A stretch of 64,000 bases of DNA, from the NCBI RefSeq assembly GCF_036013645.1, contig NZ_CP107869.1, positions 5,518,001 to 5,582,000 on the forward strand. The letters are read 5' to 3'. A program made the translations under genes and the position numbers. Source of the stretch: Streptomyces sp. NBC_00490 (GTDB lineage: Bacteria > Actinomycetota > Actinomycetes > Streptomycetales > Streptomycetaceae). Below, piece after piece: positions 33,782 through 45,311 of the stretch. Below the pieces are notes generated by a model that saw only the letters and a program-made list of their open reading frames with translations, had not been told where the DNA came from and did not search any database. Positions within the stretch are counted from its first letter, which is position 1. Each line of letters begins with the position of its first letter.

Positions 33782-34762
33782 GTGCTCTACGGGATCGCAG
33801 CCGCCACGACCGCCCTCCTCCTCTCCGCCGTCCTCACCGCACTGCTCCGCACGGCCGCCCTGCGGCTCGGGGTCGTCGACCGGCGGTGGCAGCACCGCAA
33901 GGTGCCGCTGTTCGGGGGTGTGGCGGTGGTGCTCGCGACCTGCCTGGTGGCGGTCGCGGGGGACCGGACCGGTGTCGCGCCCCTCGGCTCCGGCGTCGGC
34001 GGGCTGCTCGTCGCCGGGGCCGTGCTCGCCGCGCTGGGGCTCTTCGCGGACGTACGGCGGGTCAAGGCGCGGGCGCTGGTCGCCGGTACGGCGGTGGCGG
34101 CGGCCTGTGTCGTGCCGTACGCGGAGACCGGTGTCGCCGGAGGACTCCTCGCCGTCTGCTGGATCGTCCTCGTCACCGTCGGCTTCCGGGCCCTGGACCA
34201 TGCCGACGGTCTCGCGGGGGCCGTCGGGGTCGTCACCGCCTTCGGGGCCGGCGCCTGTGCCGCGGCGGAGGTGATGGACGGGCTCGCGGTGCTGCTGAGC
34301 GTGCTGGCCGCCGCGCTGACCGGGTTCCTCATGCACAACTGGCCGCCCGCGCGCGTGGGGCTCGGTTCGTGCGGCTCGCTCTTCGCCGGGTTCGTGCTCG
34401 CCTCGGCCGCGGTGGAGACCCGGGCCGGCTACGGGCTCGGCTCCAGCGCGGCGGTGCTGTTCGCGCTGACGGCGCTGATCGCCGCCGAGGTCCTCCTGGT
34501 CGCCCTGACCCGCCGCGGCACCGGCCCCGGCCACCTCGCCCACCGGCTCAGGCGGCTCGGGCTCACCCCGCAGGGAGTGATCGTCGTCCTCGGTGCGGGA
34601 GCCTTCTGCGGGGTACTCGTCGGGGTCCTCGTGCACCTCGGGTGGCTCGCGGAGTCCGGGGCCCTCTGGGTGGCCGCGGGTGCCCTGATCGTGGTCCTCG
34701 CGCTCCTCCGTGCGAAGCCGTCCGCGCAGGTCAGAGCTCGGTTGCGTGTAAGGAACGGATAA
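33782..34762 (+). CDS. MraY/WecA-like membrane protein with degraded active site
   Basis: A 326-residue protein with about ten transmembrane helices. It aligns with polyprenyl-phosphate HexNAc-1-phosphate transferases through GVVDRRWQHRKVPLFGGVAVV (residues 30-50), GLFADVRR (86-93), FRALDHADGLAG (135-146) and GSCGSLFAGF (195-204). In active enzymes the second is GxxDDR, the fourth FxGDxGS. Here one Asp of the DD pair is Ala89 and the GD Asp is Ser196, and the cytosolic His motif is not seen. It is therefore likely a pseudoenzyme, perhaps binding polyprenyl-phosphate. It is transcribed toward dnaK but ends before the HAIR sites. Confidence 0.75.
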   Translation: MLYGIAAATTALLLSAVLTALLRTAALRLGVVDRRWQHRKVPLFGGVAVVLATCLVAVAGDRTGVAPLGSGVGGLLVAGAVLAALGLFADVRRVKARALVAGTAVAAACVVPYAETGVAGGLLAVCWIVLVTVGFRALDHADGLAGAVGVVTAFGAGACAAAEVMDGLAVLLSVLAAALTGFLMHNWPPARVGLGSCGSLFAGFVLASAAVETRAGYGLGSSAAVLFALTALIAAEVLLVALTRRGTGPGHLAHRLRRLGLTPQGVIVVLGAGAFCGVLVGVLVHLGWLAESGALWVAAGALIVVLALLRAKPSAQVRARLRVRNG

Positions 34763-34764
34763 GA

Positions 34765-34785
34765 GTTGAGCCTCCACGACTCAGG
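34765..34785. promoter_or_regulatory. Imperfect HAIR site, HspR operator
   Basis: GTTGAGC-N7-ACTCAGG, eleven of fourteen arm positions as in the HspR consensus CTTGAGT-N7-ACTCAAG. It lies 52 bases upstream of the perfect copy. Confidence 0.65.
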
Positions 34786-34793
34786 TCTGTTGA

Positions 34794-37336
<2,543 letters not shown>

Positions 37337-37378
37337 GGTCACCACTGAGCGGGACACCAGGAAGGGGGCGCGTCGAGG

Positions 37379-38563
37379 ATGAGCACCAAGGACTTCATCG
37401 AGAAGGACTTCTACAAGGTCCTCGGCGTCCCCAAGGACGCCACCGAGGCCGAGATCAAGAAGGCGTACCGGAAGCTCGCCCGCGAGTTCCACCCGGACGC
37501 CAACAAGGGCAACGTCAAGGCCGAGGAGCGCTTCAAGGAGATCTCCGAGGCGAACGACGTCCTCGGTGACCCCAAGAAGCGCAAGGAGTACGACGAGGCC
37601 CGCGCCCTCTTCGGCAACGGCGGCTTCCGCCCGGGGCCGGGCGCGGGCGGCGGCTCCTTCAACTTCGACCTGGGCGATCTCTTCGGCGGCGGCGCGCAGG
37701 GCGGTGGCGCCGGGGGTTCCGGCGGCTTCGGCGGCGGGATCGGCGACGTGTTCGGGGGCCTGTTCAACCGGGGCGGTACGGGCACGACCCGGACCCAGCC
37801 CCGGCGCGGCCAGGACATCGACACCGAGGTCACGCTGAGCTTCACCGAGGCCATCGAGGGCGCCACGGTGCCGCTGCGGATGTCCTCGCAGTCCCCGTGC
37901 AAGGCCTGCTCCGGCACCGGCGACAAGAACGGCACACCGCGCGTGTGCCCGACCTGTGTCGGCACCGGCCAGGTGGCGCGGGGCTCCGGCGGCGGCTTCT
38001 CCCTCACCGACCCCTGCCCGGACTGCAAGGGCCGCGGACTGATGGCCGAGCACCCCTGCCTGGAGTGCAACGGCAGCGGCCGCGCCAAGTCCTCCCGGAC
38101 CATGCAGGTCCGCATCCCCGCCGGGGTGACGGACGGTCAGCGGATCCGGCTGCGCGGCAAGGGCGCACCGGGCGAGCGCGGCGGCCCGGCCGGCGACCTG
38201 TATGTCACCGTGCACGTCGACACGCACCCGGTCTTCGGCCGCAAGGACGACAACCTCACGGTCACCGTCCCCGTCACGTTCACCGAGGCGGCCCTCGGCG
38301 GCGAGGTGAGGGTCCCCACCCTCGGCGGCCCCGCCGTCACGCTGAAGCTGCCGCCGGGTACGCCCAACGGCCGCACCATGCGCGCCCGGGGCAAGGGCGC
38401 GGTCCGCAAGGACGGCACCCGCGGCGACCTCCTGGTCACCGTCGAGGTGAGTGTCCCGACGGACCTGACGGGGAAGGCTCGTGACGCCCTCGAGGCGTAT
38501 CGCGAGGCGACCGCGGGTGAGGACCCGCGGGCGGAGCTGTTCCAGGCGGCGAAGGGAGCTTGA
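37379..38563 (+). CDS. dnaJ: Hsp40 co-chaperone DnaJ
   Basis: A 394-residue protein. J-domain with HPD (EFHPDANKG), a Gly/Phe-rich segment (residues about 85-140, FGNGGFRPGPGAGGG to FGGGIGDVFGG), four CxxCxGxG zinc repeats (CKACSGTG, CPTCVGTG, CPDCKGRG, CLECNGSG), then C-terminal client-binding domains. The ATG has GAGG just upstream. It follows grpE by 42 bases and is followed by hspR. This is the DnaJ1 type used with DnaK. Confidence 0.98.
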   Translation: MSTKDFIEKDFYKVLGVPKDATEAEIKKAYRKLAREFHPDANKGNVKAEERFKEISEANDVLGDPKKRKEYDEARALFGNGGFRPGPGAGGGSFNFDLGDLFGGGAQGGGAGGSGGFGGGIGDVFGGLFNRGGTGTTRTQPRRGQDIDTEVTLSFTEAIEGATVPLRMSSQSPCKACSGTGDKNGTPRVCPTCVGTGQVARGSGGGFSLTDPCPDCKGRGLMAEHPCLECNGSGRAKSSRTMQVRIPAGVTDGQRIRLRGKGAPGERGGPAGDLYVTVHVDTHPVFGRKDDNLTVTVPVTFTEAALGGEVRVPTLGGPAVTLKLPPGTPNGRTMRARGKGAVRKDGTRGDLLVTVEVSVPTDLTGKARDALEAYREATAGEDPRAELFQAAKGA

Positions 38564-38568
38564 TCGAG

Positions 38569-39015
38569 ATGGACGGCCGTCGACGCAATCCGTATGAACT
38601 GACCGAGGAGACCCCGGTCTACGTCATCTCGGTGGCGGCCCAGCTCTCGGGCCTGCATCCGCAGACCCTGCGCCAGTACGACCGCCTGGGTCTGGTCTCC
38701 CCGGACCGCACCCCCGGCCGGGGCCGCCGCTACTCGGCCCGCGACATCGAACTGCTCCGCGCGGTGCAGGCGTTGTCGCAGGACGAGGGCATCAACCTCG
38801 CCGGTATCAAGCGCATCATCGAGCTGGAGAACCAGGTCGCCGCGCTGCAGTCCCGCGTCGCCGAGATGGAGGCCGCCCTCGACGGCGCCGCCGCGGCGAT
38901 GCAGCAGCGGGAGGCGGCGGTGCACGCGTCGTACCGCCGTGACCTGGTGCCGTATCAGGAAGTGCAGCAGACCAGCGCGTTGGTGGTGTGGCGTCCCAAG
39001 GGGCGGCAGGACTGA
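38569..39015 (+). CDS. hspR: Heat-shock repressor HspR
   Basis: A 148-residue MerR-family repressor. I start at the ATG at 38569 (AAGGGAG ten bases upstream); a TTG at 38560 overlapping the dnaJ stop is possible. Winged helix: YVISVAAQLSGLHPQTLRQYDRLGLVSPDRTPGRGRRYSARDIELLRAVQ. The coil AALQSRVAEMEAALDGAAAAMQQRE allows dimerisation, and the end SALVVWRPK is typical. It binds HAIR sites with DnaK as corepressor and controls the dnaK operon and clpB; both sets of sites are visible in this window. Confidence 0.98.
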   Translation: MDGRRRNPYELTEETPVYVISVAAQLSGLHPQTLRQYDRLGLVSPDRTPGRGRRYSARDIELLRAVQALSQDEGINLAGIKRIIELENQVAALQSRVAEMEAALDGAAAAMQQREAAVHASYRRDLVPYQEVQQTSALVVWRPKGRQD

Positions 39016-39033
39016 CGACGCGGGTATGTGAGA

Positions 39034-39063
39034 GGGGCCCGGAGGGATGAACCTCCGGGCCCC
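39034..39063. terminator. Bidirectional terminator after hspR
   Basis: A 12-base-pair perfect stem (GGGGCCCGGAGG / CCTCCGGGCCCC) with a six-base loop, placed between hspR and the convergent FnIII gene. Confidence 0.85.
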
Positions 39064-39078
39064 TTCACATGCGCGGGC

Positions 39079-41511
39079 TCAGAGCCAGGAGTCCCAGATG
39101 CCGTACGCCATCGGCGTGGACGCGGCCTCCGCGCCGGCGGCGTCCAGGCGGACGACGCGGTAGTAGTACAGGCCCAGCGTGTCCTCGTGGACCGTCTCGT
39201 CCTTGTGGAACACGGCGTCGTACATCGTGCCCTCGGTGAGGGTGACATAGGCGGCCGAGGCCGGGTCCCAGCGCTCCACGCGGTAGCTCGCGAACCGGCC
39301 GCAGTCGCCGAGGCCGGAGCTCTCGGAGCAGCCGACGTACAGCTCCGGGTACTGGTCCTCACGGATCTCGGTCCCCGTCCAGCCCGGCGGCCGGGTGTCG
39401 GGCAGGGTGACGGAGAGCTCGGCGGCGTGGAAGGCCTCGGGCCCCGCCCACCCGTCGATCAGGGGGGAGCCGTCCGTGGCGGCCACCTTGTAGGTGTGCG
39501 CGGCACCGTCGGGGACCGTCGGGCAGAGGATCTCGGTGTCGGCCAGGGAGTCGCCGGTCCAGCAGTTCTGGTCCCAGACCGTCTCGCCGGTCTCCGGGTC
39601 CGTGACGCCCTGCCACACCTTGTAGCCCGTGACGTCGTCGTCGGCCGGTGGCGTCCAGGTCAGGCGTACCCCGAGCGGGATCCGCTCGGCGGCCAGGTTC
39701 TGCACCGGGGCCGGGCGCTCGGTGTCCGGGGTGGTCGCGGTGGCGGCGGGGCCGGGCTGCGACTCGTGGCCGTACGGGTCGACCGTCACGACCGTGTAGT
39801 CGTACGTCGTCTCGGAGGCACCGGAGACGTCCCAGCAGACGCCGTTGATCTGCCGGGCGCCGGCGTAGTCGGGGGCGTCGCCGGTGTTCCAGGTCCAGTA
39901 CGTCCTGGGGTCCGTCAGCGGCAGGTCCTGCGAGTCGTTGGGCTTGCAGGCGGTCACCGTGCTGCTCTCGCCGGTCGCCTTGTCGGTGCGGACGATCCGG
40001 TAGGTGAGCAGCGGCTTGTCCTCGCCGAAGGTCCACGGGTCGGCGCTGCTCCACTCGATCATCACCCCCTCGTCGAACCTGTCCGCGGTGGTGCTGAACG
40101 GGGCGATCGCCCCCGGCCGGTCCGCCATCGTCAGCGTGACCTCCACCGGGGCGGCCGCGTTGCCCTTCGCGTCCACCGAGCGCACGGCGTACCGGTAGCT
40201 GTCGGCGACCGCGACCAGCTGGCGCGGCACCACGTCGGTCCCGGTGGTGGTGGTCGGGGTGTCGCCGGTGGCGCCGGGCAGCGCGTCGAGCCAGCCGCCG
40301 GTCTCCGCGTCGTACTGCAGGACCTGGTAGGAGGCGGCCCCCTCGACGGGTGACCACAGCACGTGCGGAACGCCCGACCGGTACGCGACGCGCGCGTCGG
40401 CCGCGGTCGCGGGCGGTGTCCGGTCCGAGGTGGTGAAGGTGGCGGCGGGCGAGTACGCCGACCAGTTCCCGACGGCGTCCCGGGCCCGGCCCCGATAGGT
40501 GACCTTGCTGCCGTCGGCGGCGTAGCCGGTGTCGCAGATCGCGCCCTTGGTGCCGGTGTAGACGGTGGCCCAGGTGTTGGTGGCGGGGTTGAGGCGCTGC
40601 ATCTCGTACAAGGCGATGTCGGCCTTGTTCGCCGCGGTCGTGACGAGCTCGGGGGCCGCGTAGGGCTGGTCCACCGGGCAGGCGTCCATCTCGACGAACG
40701 GCGCGGCGGGCGGGGTGGTGTCCACGCTGGTGACCGCCTGGTCGGCGGTGCCGGCCGAGACGTTGCCCGCCTTGTCGTGGGCGCGGACCTCGTAGTAGTA
40801 GCTCGCGCCGGTGGGCGGAGGGGTGTCCGTGTACGAGGTGGAGGTGGTCGTGGCGAGCGCCGTGCCGCCGAAGGAGGCGCCCTTGAGCCGCCGGTAGACC
40901 TTGTACCCGGCGAGGTCCATCTCCTTGTTCCTCGCCCAGGTGAGCTTGGCCTTGTTGCCGCTCTTGTCGTACGAGACGGAGATCCCGGCCGGGGTGAGGG
41001 GCTTGGTCTTGTCGACGGTGGCCGAGGTGCGGGGCGTGTAGCCGAACTTGACCTTGGCGGAGCCGGTCCAGTTGACGTAGTCGACGCGCAGGGTGTGCTT
41101 GCCGGAGGGGATGGTCACGTTGACGGTCTTGGAGACGGTCGACGAGACGTTCTTCCAGAGGTCGATTCTGCGGACGCCGTCGACGTAGACCCGGATGCCG
41201 TCCAGCCCGGAGGCGGCGAGGGCGAAGGGGCCGCCGGAGCCGAAGTCGCGGGTCACGGACCAGCGGACGCCGAAGTTGTTCGAGGGCAGGCCGGAGGCGG
41301 GGGCTCCGCTCCAGCTCTGGTCGATCGCGCTGTCGCAGTCCGTCTTCTTCGGGGTGCCGGAGAAGCTCGTGTTCGCGAAGAGCTGCCGCTTGAAGACCGG
41401 CGAGGCGCAGGTGGTCGCGGCGGAGGCGGGCGTGAGCGTGAGCAGGGTGCCCGCGGTGGCGAGGACGACGGCGGTCGCGGCAGCCGCGGTCGTACGTCTG
41501 GCTGGGTTCAT
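39079..41511 (-). CDS. Secreted PA14-FnIII multidomain protein (1)
   Basis: An 810-residue secreted protein. Start at the ATG at 41511 with GAAGGA upstream; signal peptide ends TPASAA. A PA14-like domain occupies residues about 33-190 (LFANTSFSGTPKKTDCDSAIDQSWSGAPA, with FALAASGLDGIRVYVDGVRRIDLW and HTLRVDYVNWTGSAKVKFGY). After it come about six fibronectin type III modules beginning KLTWARNKEMDLAGYKVYRRL, several with paired Cys in the later part. PA14 domains bind glycans, and FnIII modules are spacers. No catalytic domain is seen. The 5' third is almost identical to the paralogue at 42213. Confidence 0.85.
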   Translation of the reverse strand: MNPARRTTAAAATAVVLATAGTLLTLTPASAATTCASPVFKRQLFANTSFSGTPKKTDCDSAIDQSWSGAPASGLPSNNFGVRWSVTRDFGSGGPFALAASGLDGIRVYVDGVRRIDLWKNVSSTVSKTVNVTIPSGKHTLRVDYVNWTGSAKVKFGYTPRTSATVDKTKPLTPAGISVSYDKSGNKAKLTWARNKEMDLAGYKVYRRLKGASFGGTALATTTSTSYTDTPPPTGASYYYEVRAHDKAGNVSAGTADQAVTSVDTTPPAAPFVEMDACPVDQPYAAPELVTTAANKADIALYEMQRLNPATNTWATVYTGTKGAICDTGYAADGSKVTYRGRARDAVGNWSAYSPAATFTTSDRTPPATAADARVAYRSGVPHVLWSPVEGAASYQVLQYDAETGGWLDALPGATGDTPTTTTGTDVVPRQLVAVADSYRYAVRSVDAKGNAAAPVEVTLTMADRPGAIAPFSTTADRFDEGVMIEWSSADPWTFGEDKPLLTYRIVRTDKATGESSTVTACKPNDSQDLPLTDPRTYWTWNTGDAPDYAGARQINGVCWDVSGASETTYDYTVVTVDPYGHESQPGPAATATTPDTERPAPVQNLAAERIPLGVRLTWTPPADDDVTGYKVWQGVTDPETGETVWDQNCWTGDSLADTEILCPTVPDGAAHTYKVAATDGSPLIDGWAGPEAFHAAELSVTLPDTRPPGWTGTEIREDQYPELYVGCSESSGLGDCGRFASYRVERWDPASAAYVTLTEGTMYDAVFHKDETVHEDTLGLYYYRVVRLDAAGAEAASTPMAYGIWDSWL
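41151..41511 (-). repeat. Long direct repeat, copy 1 (5' part of FnIII gene 1)
   Basis: Over 360 bases from the start codon on, this segment is almost the same as 43556-43916, offset 2405 bases, with only scattered substitutions. Stretches above 100 bases show no difference. Similarity continues further downstream at a lower level. Confidence 0.85.
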
Positions 41512-41600
41512 GCGGTCCTTCGGTCCTGATTCGACGACGGGAGAGATCACCGTCGTCGAATCAGGACCGGCAAGGGCACCGATTGGTTGTACGAAGTTCC

Positions 41601-42116
41601 TCAGGGAAACACGTCGAAGACCAGGTCGGCGGCCGTCGCCCACATCGACTCCGCGCCCGTGCCGAACGCGGCGGCCAGCGCGTAGCCGACGGCCGCGTCC
41701 ATGGCGTCCGGCTTGGCGTCCGACCGCCACTCGGCCGCCTTCACCTCGCCGCCGCCCCTCGAGTGGAAGTCGCCCAGCCGCCGCCCGTCGCGCAGGAGGC
41801 GGCTGTCCGGCATGGAGTGGGGCACCAGCCGCCAGTGCCGGCCCGCGTGCCGGACGTCGACCCGGTACGAACGCCGGATCAGCCGTCCCCGGCCGGGTGC
41901 CAGCGCGGCCGCCTCACCGCCGACGCTGAGGACGAGCAGACCGGCGTTCCGGGTACCGATGGGGGTCTCCCCGTCGTCCTTGGTGCCGGTCGCCCGGCTC
42001 AGCACGACCCGCGGTATCGCCTCACCCTCGACGACGACTTCACCCCGCCAGGAGTTCAGGCGGACGGTGAGCGGGCCGAAGAGGGTGTCCGTGACAGAGC
42101 TTTCGCTGATGGTCAT
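41601..42116 (-). CDS. Protein of unknown function between the FnIII paralogues
   Basis: A 171-residue cytosolic-type protein without a signal peptide; GAGG precedes the ATG. The first half has LFGPLTVRLNSWRGEVVVEGEAIPRVVLSRATG and RSYRVDVRHAGRHWRLVPHS, looking beta-rich; the end (DAAVGYALAAAFGTGAESMWATAADLVFDVFP) is a helical segment that could be membrane-associated. I recognise no family. It lies inside the duplicated pair, so it may have been caught between the copies. Confidence 0.65.
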   Translation of the reverse strand: MTISESSVTDTLFGPLTVRLNSWRGEVVVEGEAIPRVVLSRATGTKDDGETPIGTRNAGLLVLSVGGEAAALAPGRGRLIRRSYRVDVRHAGRHWRLVPHSMPDSRLLRDGRRLGDFHSRGGGEVKAAEWRSDAKPDAMDAAVGYALAAAFGTGAESMWATAADLVFDVFP

Positions 42117-42212
42117 ACGGTCCTCGTGGGGTCGTCAGAAGTTCGGTGCTCTGACTGTCCAGTCGCCCGGGGGAGCGGGTTCGGTTCCATCGGAGGCCAC
42201 GGCGGAGACGGT

Positions 42213-43916
42213 TCATCCGGTGTTCTCCGGGTCCGCGAGGGGCTCGGTGACCGTGACGTAGGAGAAGTCCTCGCCGCTGGTGAGACGTGAGTTGCCGGCT
42301 TCGTCCACGGCGACGACGGCCCAGCGGACGGTCTCGCCCCGGGGGTCGTAGATCTCGTGGGAGTAGTACAGGGTCGGCTCGTCCAGCCAGGGCTGCCGGA
42401 CCTCGCCCCACAGTTCGTACTGCCAGTCGCCGTCGACGAGAACGCCCCGGTGAACGGTGTAGTGGTCGACGTCCTCCTCGGTGCTGCGCTGCCAGGCGAG
42501 TTCGATGTCGGTGCCGTTGACCGCGCCGCGCAGACCGCCGACGGCGGCCGGGGTGAGACCGGTGGCGGGCGCGGTACCGGTGACCGGGGCCGACGGAGCG
42601 GATTCCTGGTCCTGGGTGTCCACGGCGGTCACCGTGTACGTGTAGGAGGCGCCCTGCCGGACGTCCGAGTCCGTGTACGAGGTCTTCGTGGCGCCGACCT
42701 CGTCGACGAGCAGGCCGTCGCAGTAGATCCGGAAGTGGCCGAGGTCGCGGGTGACCGGGCTGGTGGGTGCCTTCCAGGACAGCGTGACGCCCGTGCCCGC
42801 CTGTGTCGTGGCGGTGAGGCCGGTGGGCGCGGACGGCGCCCAGTCGCCCCGTTCCAGGCCGGTGGACGCGGACCTGGCGGACCTGTTCCCGGCGGCGTCG
42901 ACCGCGGTGACCCAGTAGCTGTACATGAGGCGTTCCTCGACCTTGGTGTCGAGCCATGAGGTGCCGCTGACCCTGGCCACCTGCACCACCGGTTCGTCCT
43001 GGCCGTCGGTGTCCCAGCGCCGGTGCACGAGGTACTCCGCCGCCCCCGCGACCGCGTTCCAGGACACCGTGACGCCCGGCTGGCCGTCGGCGGCCCCGAC
43101 TCCGGCGGGCTTCGTGGGCGCGGCTCTGTCGGCCGTGGTGACGGACCTGTCGGCGCTGCCCGCGGACTCGTTGCCGGTCTTGTCGTAGGCGCGGACCTCG
43201 TAAACGTAGGTCGCGCCGGTCGTGGGCGGAGCGTCCGTGTACGAGCCCGCCGTGGTCGTGGTCAGCTTCTTCCAGCTGTCGTCGCCCTTGAGCCGCCGGT
43301 AGACCTTGTACCCGGCGAGGTCCATCTCCTTGTTCTTCGCCCAGGTGAGCTTGGCCTTGCCGGTGGCCGTGTCGTACGAGGCGGCGATGCCGGTCGGGAC
43401 GAGGGGCCTGACCGTGTCGACGGTGGCCGAGGTGCGGGGCGTGTAGCCGAACTTGACCTTGGCGGAGCCGGTCCAGTTGACGTAGTCGATCCGGAGGGTG
43501 TGCTTGCCCTGGGGAATCGTCACGTTGACGGTCTTGCTCACCGTGGTCGAGACGTTCTTCCAGAGGTCGATTCTGCGGACGCCGTCGACGTAGACCCGGA
43601 TGCCGTCCAGCCCGGAGGCGGCGAGGGCGAAGGGGCCGCCGGAGCCGAAGTCGCGGGTGACGGTCCAGCGGACGCCGAAGTTGTTCGAGGGCAGGCCGGA
43701 GGCGGGGGCTCCGCTCCAGCTCTGGTCGATCGCGCTGTCGCAGTCCGTCTTCTTCGGGGTGCCGGAGAAGCTCGTGTTCGCGAAGAGCTGCCGCTTGAAG
43801 ACCGGCGAGGTGCAGGTGGTCGCGGCGGAGGCGGGCGTGAGCGTGAGCAGGGTGCCCGCGGTGGCGAGGACGACGGTGGTGGCGGCCAGGGCCGTCGTAC
43901 GTCTGGCTGGGTTCAT
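42213..43916 (-). CDS. Secreted PA14-FnIII multidomain protein (2)
   Basis: A 567-residue paralogue of the protein encoded at 39079. Start at the ATG at 43916; signal peptide ends TPASAA. One PA14-like domain (about 33-190) is followed by four FnIII modules: KLTWAKNKEMDLAGYKVYRRL, APTKPAGVGAADGQPGVTVSW, APSAPTGLTATTQAGTGVTLSW and a last one with IELAWQRSTEEDVDHYTVHRG. The PA14 part differs from paralogue 1 at only a few residues, while the FnIII parts have diverged. The last module ends near the C-terminus, and no enzyme domain is present. Confidence 0.85.
   Translation of the reverse strand: MNPARRTTALAATTVVLATAGTLLTLTPASAATTCTSPVFKRQLFANTSFSGTPKKTDCDSAIDQSWSGAPASGLPSNNFGVRWTVTRDFGSGGPFALAASGLDGIRVYVDGVRRIDLWKNVSTTVSKTVNVTIPQGKHTLRIDYVNWTGSAKVKFGYTPRTSATVDTVRPLVPTGIAASYDTATGKAKLTWAKNKEMDLAGYKVYRRLKGDDSWKKLTTTTAGSYTDAPPTTGATYVYEVRAYDKTGNESAGSADRSVTTADRAAPTKPAGVGAADGQPGVTVSWNAVAGAAEYLVHRRWDTDGQDEPVVQVARVSGTSWLDTKVEERLMYSYWVTAVDAAGNRSARSASTGLERGDWAPSAPTGLTATTQAGTGVTLSWKAPTSPVTRDLGHFRIYCDGLLVDEVGATKTSYTDSDVRQGASYTYTVTAVDTQDQESAPSAPVTGTAPATGLTPAAVGGLRGAVNGTDIELAWQRSTEEDVDHYTVHRGVLVDGDWQYELWGEVRQPWLDEPTLYYSHEIYDPRGETVRWAVVAVDEAGNSRLTSGEDFSYVTVTEPLADPENTG
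43556..43916 (-). repeat. Long direct repeat, copy 2 (5' part of FnIII gene 2)
   Basis: Partner of 41151-41511; see that entry. The two copies are in the same orientation, so recombination between them would delete the gene at 41601 and fuse the two FnIII genes. Confidence 0.85.
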
Positions 43917-44070
43917 TCGATCCTCTGAGCGGAGTGGGAACGGCGGGCGTGGACCGTCGTGATCACGACTCGTGAGGAACGGAGTTGGTTGTGTGGCGTT
44001 GCGCACTTTTCAAAGCCCCGCAGGCTGAGCCGACGGCTCAACCGCCCTGCATCTGCACAGAAGCTACACG

Positions 44071-44078
44071 CGTTAACG
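44071..44078. promoter_or_regulatory. CGTTAACG palindrome upstream of the sugar-binding gene
   Basis: A perfect 8-base palindrome in an AT-richer stretch about 105 bases before the start of the solute-binding lipoprotein. LacI/ROK-type operators often have such GTTAAC cores; the regulator is unknown. Confidence 0.3.
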
Positions 44079-44183
44079 TTGCTATCTCATTTGACGGTTG
44101 CTTCTTGACTGATACGTGAAGGCCGCGTTGGCTTCCTTCACCTGGGTGCGCAATATGCGCCCGAGTCCGGAAGGCACCAGATA

Positions 44184-45302
44184 GTGAGCTCCCCAATGCG
44201 TCGTACCACCCTGTGCGTGGCCGTGTCATCGATGGCCCTCTCGCTCTCCGCCTGCGGGGCGCTGGGAGTCTCGGGGGACAGTGCCGACGCGACTCCCACC
44301 AAGGGCGACGACGTCACCGTGGGCGTGCTGATGCCGGAGCGGACCAACTCGCGCTACGAGGAGTTCGACTACCCGATCATCCAGAAGAAGGTCGCCGAGC
44401 TCACCGACAAGAAGGGCAACACGGTCTACGCCAACGGCGAGGCCGACGCGGACAAGCAGGCGACCCAGATGCAGAAGATGATCGACGACAGGGTCGACGT
44501 CATCCTGCTGGACGCCGTGGACTCCAAGAAGATCGCGTCGACGGTGAAGAAGGCGAAGGACGCGGGCATCCCCGTCATCGCCTACGACCGTCTCGCCGAG
44601 GGTCCCATCGACGCGTACGTCTCCTTCGACAACGAGCTCGTCGGTGAGGTGCAGGGCCGCACCCTCGTCGAGTCGCTGGGCTCGGACATCGACACCTCCG
44701 AGAAGATCGTGATGATCAACGGCTCGCCCTCCGACCCGAACGCGGGCCAGTTCAAGGCGGGCGCGCTCTCCGAGATCAACGGCAAGGTGACGATCGCCAA
44801 GAAGTACGACGTCGACGGCTGGAAGCCGGAGATCGCCAAGAAGGACATGACCGAGGCGATCGAGGCGATCGGCAAGGACAACATCGCCGCCGTCTACTCC
44901 GCCAACGACGCCATGGCCGGCGCCGCCATCGAGGCCATGGAGGAGGCGGGCATCACCAAGCTGCCGCCGATCACCGGTCAGGACGCGGAACTGCCCGCCG
45001 TGCAGCGGATCGTCGCCGGCGAGCAGTACATGAGCGTGTACAAGTCCTACCCGCTGGAGGCCGAGGCCGCCGCGGAGATGGCCGTCGCCAAGGTCCAGGG
45101 CAAGGACATCCTGTTCGACTCCCTCACCCAGGACTCCGTCGACAGCCCCACCGACAAGGGCATCCCGGCGCAGCTGGTGACCGTGTCCGCGCTGACGCGG
45201 GCGAACATCAAGAGCACGGTCGTCGCGGACGGCATCTACACGGTGGACCAGATCTGCACCGCCAAGTACGCGGCGGACTGCGCGGCGATCAAGCTCAAGT
45301 AG
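44184..45302 (+). CDS. Sugar-binding lipoprotein of an ABC transporter (XylF-like)
   Basis: A 372-residue lipoprotein; GTG with GGAAGG nine bases upstream. Lipobox SLSAC near residue 24. The periplasmic-binding fold (Peripla_BP_4) starts VTVGVLMPERTNSRYEEFDYPIIQKKV and continues with VDVILLDAVDSKKIASTVKKAKDAGIPVIAYDRL, YVSFDNELVGEVQG, INGSPSDPNAGQFKAGAL and VYSANDAMAGAAIEAMEEAG. This matches D-xylose-type binding proteins, although the exact sugar is uncertain. No permease or ATPase gene is near, so it is an orphan binding protein. It ends eight bases before the convergent lipoprotein gene. Confidence 0.88.
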   Translation: MSSPMRRTTLCVAVSSMALSLSACGALGVSGDSADATPTKGDDVTVGVLMPERTNSRYEEFDYPIIQKKVAELTDKKGNTVYANGEADADKQATQMQKMIDDRVDVILLDAVDSKKIASTVKKAKDAGIPVIAYDRLAEGPIDAYVSFDNELVGEVQGRTLVESLGSDIDTSEKIVMINGSPSDPNAGQFKAGALSEINGKVTIAKKYDVDGWKPEIAKKDMTEAIEAIGKDNIAAVYSANDAMAGAAIEAMEEAGITKLPPITGQDAELPAVQRIVAGEQYMSVYKSYPLEAEAAAEMAVAKVQGKDILFDSLTQDSVDSPTDKGIPAQLVTVSALTRANIKSTVVADGIYTVDQICTAKYAADCAAIKLK

Positions 45303-45311
45303 GCCGGCCGC

